From Apostichopus japonicus (Eukaryota; Echinodermata; Holothuroidea; Aspidochirotida; Stichopodidae), in the NCBI RefSeq assembly GCF_037975245.1, contig NC_092581.1, positions 6,787,501-6,851,500 on the forward strand: a stretch of DNA of 64,000 nucleotides. Reading direction: 5' to 3'. Under the pieces are notes generated by a model. The model was not told the origin of the DNA, made no database searches, and was given only the letters and a program-made list of their open reading frames with translations. The position numbers were made by a program, and so were the translations under genes. The stretch's first letter is position 1. Each line of letters begins with the position of its first letter. This document shows, piece after piece, positions 57,170 to 64,000 of the stretch.

Positions 57170-58585
57170 ACTTTCTCTGAAGCAAATACTTCAAATTATC
57201 GAAAACTCTCCATCAAAATCGTGTATGCTTGATCCGCTGCCAACATGGTTAGCTAAAGGTTGTTCAACAGAAGTCATTCTTCTCATCACGAACATTGTCA
57301 ATACTTCAATGTCAACAGGAACGTTACCCGATTCCTTTAAGGTTGCTCATGTGACTCCTGTACTTAAAAAGACCAGCTTAGATAGAAACTGTTTAAAAAA
57401 TTATCGCCCTATTTCGAACTTGAGTTTCGTTTCAAAGGTTTTGGAAAAGACAGTTTTATCTCGCTTAATGGATTATCTTACACAGGAGAATCTTCTTGAA
57501 CCATACCAGTCAGCTTAAAAAAAAGCCTGGTCATAGTACGGAAACTGCCCTCAATGCAGTTCATAATTTTATTACATCCAAGCTTGATGAAGAATGCTTT
57601 GTCCTTTAGTTCTTTTAGACTTATCATCAGCTTTTGATACAGTTAATCATTCCATTTTGTTAGAAAGACAAAGTATAGATTAGGTGGTACTGTTCTATCC
57701 TGGTTCAATTCTTATATTACTGAGCGTTATCAACAGGTGAAAATTGATGATGTTCTTTCGTCTCCTCGTCCATTAGTTACTGGTGTCCACGGGGCTCTGT
57801 ACTTGGACCTGTTCTTTTTTCTCTATATCTTGCAGAGTTAAGTGATATTATTCGGCATCATGGTGTTCATTTCCATCATTATGCGGATGATACTCAATTA
57901 CTTCTTGCTTTCGATAAGAAAGCAAGAAGCTTTTCATAAAATGGAAACCTGTATAAGTGCTGTAAACACTTGGCTTACAACTAATCAGTTGAAACTAAAC
58001 TGTGATAAAACAGTTTATTGTTTTTCGATCACATTTCTCTGAAGTTACACCTAATTTTCCACCACTTACTGTTGGTAAAGACTCTATTAATATCTCCTCA
58101 ACTTTTAGAAACCTTGGTGTATATTTTGTCCAGACCATGTCACTTGAAAATCACGTTACTAATATCTGTCGTTCTGCAAATTGGCAACTGAGGAAAATCA
58201 GTTTGATGAGGAATTACCTCGATTATAAGACTTGCGAGATACTGGTCCATGTACCGACCTGTGTACCTGTCACAACTTCTCTTGCCATATACTCCAACTT
58301 GCACACTTCGTTCCTCCAACAAACTGTATTTAACTGTTCCAAAATCATGATTGAAGAACTATGGTTACAGGAGCTTCCAATACTCTGGGTCTTATCTCTG
58401 GAACAAGTTACCAGATCACATTCGAACATGCTATAAACTTTTTTCTTTCAAAAGTCTACCTAAGACCCATTTTTTCACTTGTTCTTTTGTAAATTAATTT
58501 ACTTTCTTTGTAAAGCGCTTTGAGCAGTGACTTTTGTTTACTGATTTGGCGCTATATAAGTCTCATTTGTTATTATTATTATTAC
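57170..58585 (+). pseudogene. LINE reverse transcriptase and 3' tail
   Basis: Frame 57225-57518 has MLDPLPTWLAKG (preceded by SPSKSC), FKVAHVTPVLKK, NYRPISNLSFVSKVLEKTV and LLEPYQSA. After a stop, HSTETALNAVHNF continues, then several stops up to SWFNSYITERYQQVKIDDV. The palm motif HHYADDTQLL is at about 57873-57900 in another frame. ISAVNTWLTTNQLKLNCDKT and FRNLGVYF close the thumb region. At least five frame breaks are present. The untranslated end (58440-58585) has the same hairpin-like words and ATT tail as the fragment at 24550. Confidence 0.88.
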
Positions 58586-58699
58586 TACCATATAACCGTG
58601 ATACGTAGCGATGGAGTCCCAGCCGATGAAAATTTTGAAAAAGCAAAAGACGATCATATAGTCGAGAAGTTAATGCTTCCCCTCACACCATAAAAAAAT

Positions 58700-58985
58700 T
58701 ACCCTATTACCACTTTTGAAAAAAACGTATTTATTTATCAAAAGTGGACATTATTTTTCAAAAGTGGTTAGTTTTTCAAAACCTGTTTAAATTACTACTT
58801 TTGAAAAAACATTTATTTTTCAAAAGTAGTTAATTTTTGTTCAAATATGGTTAGGTATTTTTTTCAAAAGTGGACAATATTTTTATCAAAAGTGGTTATT
58901 TTTTCAAAACTGGTAATTTTTTTTTCAAAAGTGGTTAATTTTTCAAAACCTGTTTTTTTTACAAAAGTAGTTTCATCAGCATTCC
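58700..58985 (+). repeat. Degenerate TTTTCAAAAGTGG array, copy 2
   Basis: Ten or so TTTTCAAAAGTGG words with variants. It is the inverted counterpart of the array at 37006-37275, sharing word order and the odd variants (CAAAACCTGTTT, ATATGGTTAGGTAT). Confidence 0.8.
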
Positions 58986-59173
58986 AAAATGATGGGAAAA
59001 TACAAACTACCTTTAACATTCTGTACTAAACTGTCAGCTTTCGGTAATTTGATCAACGTTCAAGTTGAAATTTTGAGTTTTAGTGTAACAAGTTTTGGTA
59101 CATATCTCCCTTGAATTAATGCTATCATACTATATCCTAAACAGGCATTAACATATTACTTTTAACTTCTTAC

Positions 59174-59276
59174 CAATGGTACCTTTGATAGACCTCACTT
59201 CGAAGCCTTCCTTCTCACACTTTGATTTCACATAGTGGAGGCAGACGTCCTTGTGTGGGTTGATTCTTTTATGAAT
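59174..59276 (-). CDS. Putative host gene internal exon
   Basis: On the minus strand the acceptor CTCTTTTCTATGTAG precedes 59276 and the strong donor GTAAGAAG follows 59174. The 103-base exon starts in phase 0, leaves one base over and encodes IHKRINPHKDVCLHYVKSKC and then EKEGFEVRSIKGTI. The composition is clearly coding and unlike the TE relics on either side. Exit phase fits the exon at 21168-21238; entry phase fits 62712-62745. No family was recognised. The two Cys and the His could bind metal, but there is no defined motif. Confidence 0.6.
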
Positions 59277-59409
59277 CTACATAGAAAAGAGATTACATCA
59301 CAAAACATTTAGAATGATAGACACAATACACATGCAGTGACTTTGAAAGCAGTTGAAGACAAAAGCAAAATACTGTTATAAACATCTTAACACTGAGAAA
59401 ATATTAAAG

Positions 59410-62400
59410 AAGGGACGTCAGAGACTATTTTTTACAAACCCTTAAATCTTATGGTGTCAGTGCAAATGTTTTGATCAACTTTTATCGTGCAATTATAGAA
59501 AGTATCTCAACTAATAACATTTTAGTCTGGTTTAGCCGAGTGAGTCAAAGGGATCTTAGAAAATTACAATCTGTAATGAGAAACGCCCAGCTCATTATTG
59601 GAACCGGCCTTCCCTCCCCTCACTCACTTTACCAAGAGCGCGTCCTGAAACGAATAGATAATGTACTAAAGCAGGCGCGTATCCAGGGGGGGCATTGGGG
59701 CACGCGTATCCAGGGGGGCGTTGGGGGCGCGTGCCCCCCCGGGGTAAGAATAAGAGGAGAGAAAAAAAAGAGAAGGAAAAAGAGGGGGGAAAATGAGGAG
59801 GAAGGAGAGGAAGAGAGAAGAAAAAGAAGAAAGAGAGAAAAAGGAGGGAGTAGAAGATAAACGCCAAGACACCGGGAAGAGAAGAGAAACAGTCATAATT
59901 ACAGTGATGATCACTATTATATACACAGGCTAGCCAGGGACGAATCGAGGATTACGGAGGGGGTTTGCTCCTCACCCTACCCCTTACACCGACAACTCCA
60001 TTTTTGACGTTTCCATTTTTCCTCTCTCACTCATGTAGAAATATATATATATACTATATATGGTCTATCATAACGCGTGTGTGTGTATGGATGCCTCAAA
60101 TTGTACAAGTGTGCTATGAAACCAACTGTGGCTGGTCTCGAACTCGACCGAGTCGTCGGGGAACATGACGCACCCATCAATTCTTGAGATTGTTCCCATC
60201 TGCATGAAAACGCGCGCCTACAACCCTACGCCCCACCCCTCTAACCGCTTCCCGGTGAGTTACGATACTAAATTAATGACCTTCGCCCGTAGTACCAAGA
60301 CCTTGACAAAATCCAGCAACACACCACTTCATCGACAACAAGTGATCGGGTTTATTAATGACATGGAGTGTGACCACTTCCGACTTTGCAATTTCCCAAG
60401 ATCAGGCCCCGAAAAATCCAAGAAATCCCAAGGGCACTTTACTGTATGGATATCTAGCAATATCTAGGGATGGAGATCCAAAGATCTTCCCTAAACTGAA
60501 GGCAGATAGAGAATCGAAGCCTTCAGTGTGTAATGAACTTGAAACTGTGCGTCTTTCGAAATGAAAAGAATGTGGGGCAAAGTAGCGTAACTCCTATGGG
60601 CTCGGACCGTGCTGAGCAGGTGGCCCCGACTAAAAGGGGGCCCCGCTATACTGATGCACAGAAAAAGGGTATACATCTTTGGATAGGGAGGGCCCATTTT
60701 ACTGGGAAAGAAAAACTCATGCAGACTGAACAAGACAATATACATATTTTCACGTACACGAAATACTGACATCATGATCATGGGCTCATTGAGTATTAAT
60801 GTCTGTATCGAGCTAGTTGTGTTATTTATTATTATAATCGTAAACAAAGTAAATAATTTAAAACCCAATTCCAGCCAATGTTGTACTGAGTACAACATCA
60901 AGACATATGATTTTATGAAAAGTTCTAAAACAATAACCCAACACCCAACAGACTTGAAACTTGCCCACTCCCCTCTGGAAAATTAAAAATTAAAAAAAAG
61001 TTAAGCATTTGACATTTTCAATGATTTCTTCCAACCAACAGTTCTCTAGTTATGTTCATTGCATACGGACCCATAATGAATTACTGAAGTTATTGAAAGT
61101 CAAAATCCTAAGAGATGAGATCTCAAAATAACCGATGTGTAAATGCAACTTGAACGGAAAATGTCTTTTCCGACGATCTAGGAGTATTTTTTGGCAAAAA
61201 GATCGTCGTACGCTCTGCGCCAACCGATGGTGGCGCTCCACTTAGATAGTATCAAGTAGTGTGTTACACTCCTTTATGACCAACTGATCCCTCCCCCTTG
61301 TAAACATTTCTGCAGACACCCTTGCTTGGACCTCCTGATAGGGGGCCACTTTGGGCCAGGACCCCCCAGGCTCATCGTTACGCCACTGGTGGAGCATTGT
61401 ACATTAAACAGATGATAGTTACTTATTTCAGTCTCATTTCAATTATTCAAATTTTTAAAGCATACAGCAGATATCACATCATACATGAAAATGGTGTTCC
61501 GGGATGAACAGCCTCCAAACTGTAGATGTGTGTAGTGTTCGGGTTTTTTCGGAAATATCTGGTATTTTTTCATTTCCTCCAAGGAAGTTTTATAGTAGCC
61601 ATTATAAGAGGTTTTAATATTTGCACACCAATAAATTAACTGTGTCTGAATTTTCGAAAATTCCCTGACCACCATTCTTCATCATACTTCCCTCTACTCG
61701 TGCAACTTTGACCAGTCTGTGAAGGGTTGAAGGAGGTTTTTCTGTATTGGTTGTCCATACATGACATTTTGTGCAACATTATGGGTATGTTTTGAAGTGA
61801 ATTTATTCACGAGAATTGTGAATTTTCAAATTCTGAACAAATAATGGGCTTAAAACCTTGAAAAGTGGGGCTCGTGGGTATGGTGGGCCGCGACGTAGAA
61901 TCACCTACAAAAAGCAATGATCAGATGCGATCAGGTCAAACATGATGTGTGACTGGTGACAATCTTCAATAAGGTTATGGATGAAGGAAAAAAAACCAAT
62001 GGGAAATTCTTGGTTCTCAGGCAAAAGTGTACGTCTGGTTGGTCATTTTCAAGCCCAATAAGTGCCATTTCCGGTGATTTGGGGGGTATCAAAACCAGAA
62101 ATTTTCTTGTACGCTGTGCGCCAACTGATGGTGGCGCTCCGCTCAGATGTAATTTGCGCCCCCCGGGTTAGAAAATCCTGGATACGCCCCTGTAAAGGAT
62201 GATGCCCATCCAGCACAAAATTATTTCACTTTCTTGCCTGCTGGAAAAGACTGCGTCCATTCAAGGGTTTCTAGAGATTTATTGATAGTTACTATCCTTC
62301 CGCTGTGAGGCCATATATACAACTCGCACCATACTCGTTGATTGTTACGCTACGTCCTTAGCGTGTTGTTTCTGCCATTTACTATGCAATCTTTCGTAAT

Positions 62401-62614
62401 CTTGATTTTATTATCTGTTATACCAATTGTAGGGTTTCTGACGTATTTTTAACACTGTGTTAATGTCTTAGCAACATTTTCATCCTGGTATCCATATATA
62501 TTTTGAATCTGTTTTTTAGTTTTTTACATTATTTTGACTTTTGAGCTCTTATTTTTACCCAATTCCCATTTTATTTTTATGATCAGTGGCGGAATAAATA
62601 TCTATCTATCTATC
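59410..62614 (+). mobile_element. Rex-like LINE 3' end, split by a TIR element
   Basis: Two plus-strand pieces, 59410-59671 and 62198-62614, form the C-terminal end of a LINE polyprotein plus its 3' tail. The first reads NFYRAIIESISTNNILVWF, LRKLQSVMRNAQLIIGTGLP and ERVLKRIDNVLK. The second resumes DDAHPAQNYFTFLPAGKD. The tail ends GGAATAAA followed by a TATC repeat at about 62596-62614, typical of Rex/Babar-type elements. TAAAG is duplicated at the break. It is 5'-truncated, probably at insertion. Confidence 0.85.
59672..62192. mobile_element. 2.5-kb non-autonomous TIR element, copy 2 (5-bp TSD)
   Basis: The ends match copy 1: CAGGCGCGTATCCAGGGGGG on the left and the complement of CAGGGGCGTATCCAGG on the right. 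The 5-bp duplication TAAAG is exact (59667-59671 and 62193-62197). The left terminal sequence CGCGTATCCAGGGGGG is repeated again at 59702-59717, a small terminal duplication. Shared modules lie at 61155-61250 and 62053-62150. The interior matches copy 1 apart from its SINE-bearing block and LINE tail, which are absent here. No coding capacity. Confidence 0.88.
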
Positions 62615-62711
62615 AATCTGAAATAAGCCTACATACACCTCAATCTAAGTGGCTAGCTCATATTTTAAGTGAGAAGAACTGAAATAATATAGGAAACACA
62701 TGTATACTCAC

Positions 62712-62745
62712 GTCAACAAAAATTATTGAAATATCCAACCCAAAA
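62712..62745 (-). CDS. Possible small host exon (34 bases)
   Basis: On the minus strand the acceptor CTTTTTGCTGTCAAG precedes 62745 and the donor GTGAGTAT follows 62712. With one base from an upstream exon it encodes FGLDISIIFVD and ends in phase 0, matching the entry phase of the exon at 59174-59276. It is very short, so chance cannot be ruled out, but both splice signals are good. Confidence 0.4.
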
Positions 62746-64000
62746 CTTGACAGCAAAAAGTAAGTTTACTACTAACTCCACAAAAAAATTAACAACTAGA
62801 GCAGCAGAATCTCAATACCCAACTTTACTTAGCAGTGTGTTAAAGGTAAAATAACCAAGTCTGTAAATTTCTTAAGTTCTGTGCCCTTAGTAATATGCAT
62901 GATACAAAGTTTAGTATGTGGGTCAATCCATGCCAAATCAATAAAGGCCTCCAAGTCGCCCCCCTCAGAAACACCTGAAAGTGATATGGCATCTTTTGCA
63001 TAAATGTAAAGTATTTTATGTCTGATATTGCAGATATTGTGGAAGACGTGACCAGTTTTCTAATTTAGCTAATTTTGAGAAAAAATTTAGTCTTAATTTT
63101 TTGTAAGAAGTAATTACAATGGCAGAAAATGAGCCTTTTCTGGCCCAACTTTGAGTGTGCTCTATATTCACAAACAAAGACATGTTTGAGTTTTAATTTG
63201 CATAGGATCCTTGTCCAGTGGTAGTTGTACAGGAAAAATGCCAAAAGAAGACAAGCGGATTGTACTTTTTACGAACAATGCCCCCCCCCCCGACCCGCTT
63301 CCCGTAGTACACTATGCAGATTTGTATATAAACATGTGGGTCATTCCATATCAAATCACCAAATTTGGGATTATGTTGTGGTTCAACCTCTCCGAAAAAT
63401 TACCAAATTCATGATACACTTGGAACACAATGAAATAAGCATATTCAGAAAATTCAGTTGGATTGCTTCAAAATTGGCTGATTTATCAAATATCATGCTG
63501 AAAAAATCTCATAATTTTTCTAGAAGAGATATAGTACCACCCTTTTTGTTTAAAAATTTTCAGTAGGGTATTTTGCCTTAAATTTAAATAAAAAACCATC
63601 CAAATTTGTGATTTTCACAAAAAACGGTTTTGCCTGTTGTTCTGTTCCACATGTATTTGAGCCTGCATGGGTATTTTAGTTCAAATTCATTCAATACTGT
63701 GCATATTTCTTTGTCATATAAACAAATAATATTTGCAATGTACTGTACCGTCTGGTTACATGCATTCAGACAATTTGAAGCAGAAGATTACTATAAACCA
63801 AATAATTCAGTATAACTTAAATGCATGTGTTATGTAGTCTCTTTGCAGTAAAAGTCAGTCACATGCTGTATGTATACAAATCTGCATAGTGCTCTATTGG
63901 GAGGGACCGGGAGGGGGGGGGGGGGAGTCAAAGAGTATTAGAAAGAACATTTTTAATAAATTTACATTTCAATAGTTTCTTATGTTGTTTAACATGTCTC
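62746..64000. other. No further gene recognised
   Basis: AT-rich. GGTCAATCCATGCCAAATCA (62921) and GGTCATTCCATATCAAATCA (63338) are near-repeats about 417 bases apart, each followed by related sequence, suggesting a tandem duplication. Long C-run at 63280 and G-run at 63913. Upstream exons of the minus-strand gene were not found. Confidence 0.4.

Larger units (their letters stand above)
45038..58585 (+). mobile_element. CR1/L2-like LINE split by three insertions
   Basis: Four plus-strand blocks belong to one LINE: 45038-45515, 46400-46946, 51976-52321 and 57170-58585. They appear in order as endonuclease start, endonuclease end, linker and reverse transcriptase plus 3' tail. The blocks are separated by a 0.9-kb insertion, the Copia element (with GACAG duplicated inside the linker) and a 4.8-kb TIR element. 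About 2.8 kb of LINE is left. The 3' end has TTGTAAAGCGCTTTGAGCAG and GGCGCTATATAAG and ends in an ATT repeat, as in L2/CR1-group elements. The 5' end is not defined. Confidence 0.85.

Overview
The window is eukaryotic, most likely from a marine invertebrate deuterostome such as an echinoderm; a sea cucumber would fit, but this is inference from the repeat types and not proven. It is AT-rich and crowded with transposable elements (TEs) of metazoan kinds: RTE, CR1/L2-like and Rex-like LINEs, a Copia LTR retrotransposon, hAT, Tc1 and Harbinger relics, an integrase/OTU element, tRNA-derived SINEs and many small terminal-inverted-repeat (TIR) elements. There is no operon structure, no rRNA and no CRISPR array. 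Nearly all coding sequence recognised belongs to mobile elements, and most of it is broken.

Layout. 0.3-0.9 kb: a 65-bp minisatellite. 1-4.6 kb: a nearly full-length but dead RTE LINE (minus) split by a 292-bp TIR element. 5.7-7.3 kb: Harbinger transposase relic, SINE, small TIR element. 7.9-10.9 kb: a 3-kb TIR element with eleven copies of a 13-bp subterminal motif and an unrecognised broken gene. 13-19 kb: tandem repeats, a hAT-type MITE, a perfect 172-bp palindrome, a SINE. 20.5-21.3 kb: exons of a probable host gene (minus). 21.6-24.8 kb and 59.7-62.2 kb: two copies of one non-autonomous element, each with a 5-bp target duplication. 25-38 kb: several hAT-type elements with 8-bp duplications, one carrying a transposase C-terminus, and a Tc1 relic. 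39.8-43.6 kb: an integrase plus OTU-protease element whose 3' coding end has expanded into a 96-bp minisatellite. 45-58.6 kb: a CR1/L2-like LINE cut into pieces by a 0.9-kb insertion, a young 5.0-kb Copia element (GACAG duplication, near-identical LTRs) and a 4.8-kb TIR element. 59.4-62.6 kb: a Rex-like LINE 3' end split by the second 5-bp-duplication element.

The main non-transposon signal is a set of short exons on the minus strand (62.7, 59.2, 21.2, 20.9 and 20.6 kb) with proper splice sites and matching phases. They imply the 3' end of a host gene of unknown identity whose 38-kb intron holds most of the mobile elements. The most unusual repeat signal is a roughly 100-bp module found about 40-65 bp inside one end of several TIR elements that differ in termini and in target-duplication length (5 or 8 bp). 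All four frameshifts in the young Copia element can be explained as single-base losses at or beside short homopolymers, so sequence or assembly indels may be breaking frames here.
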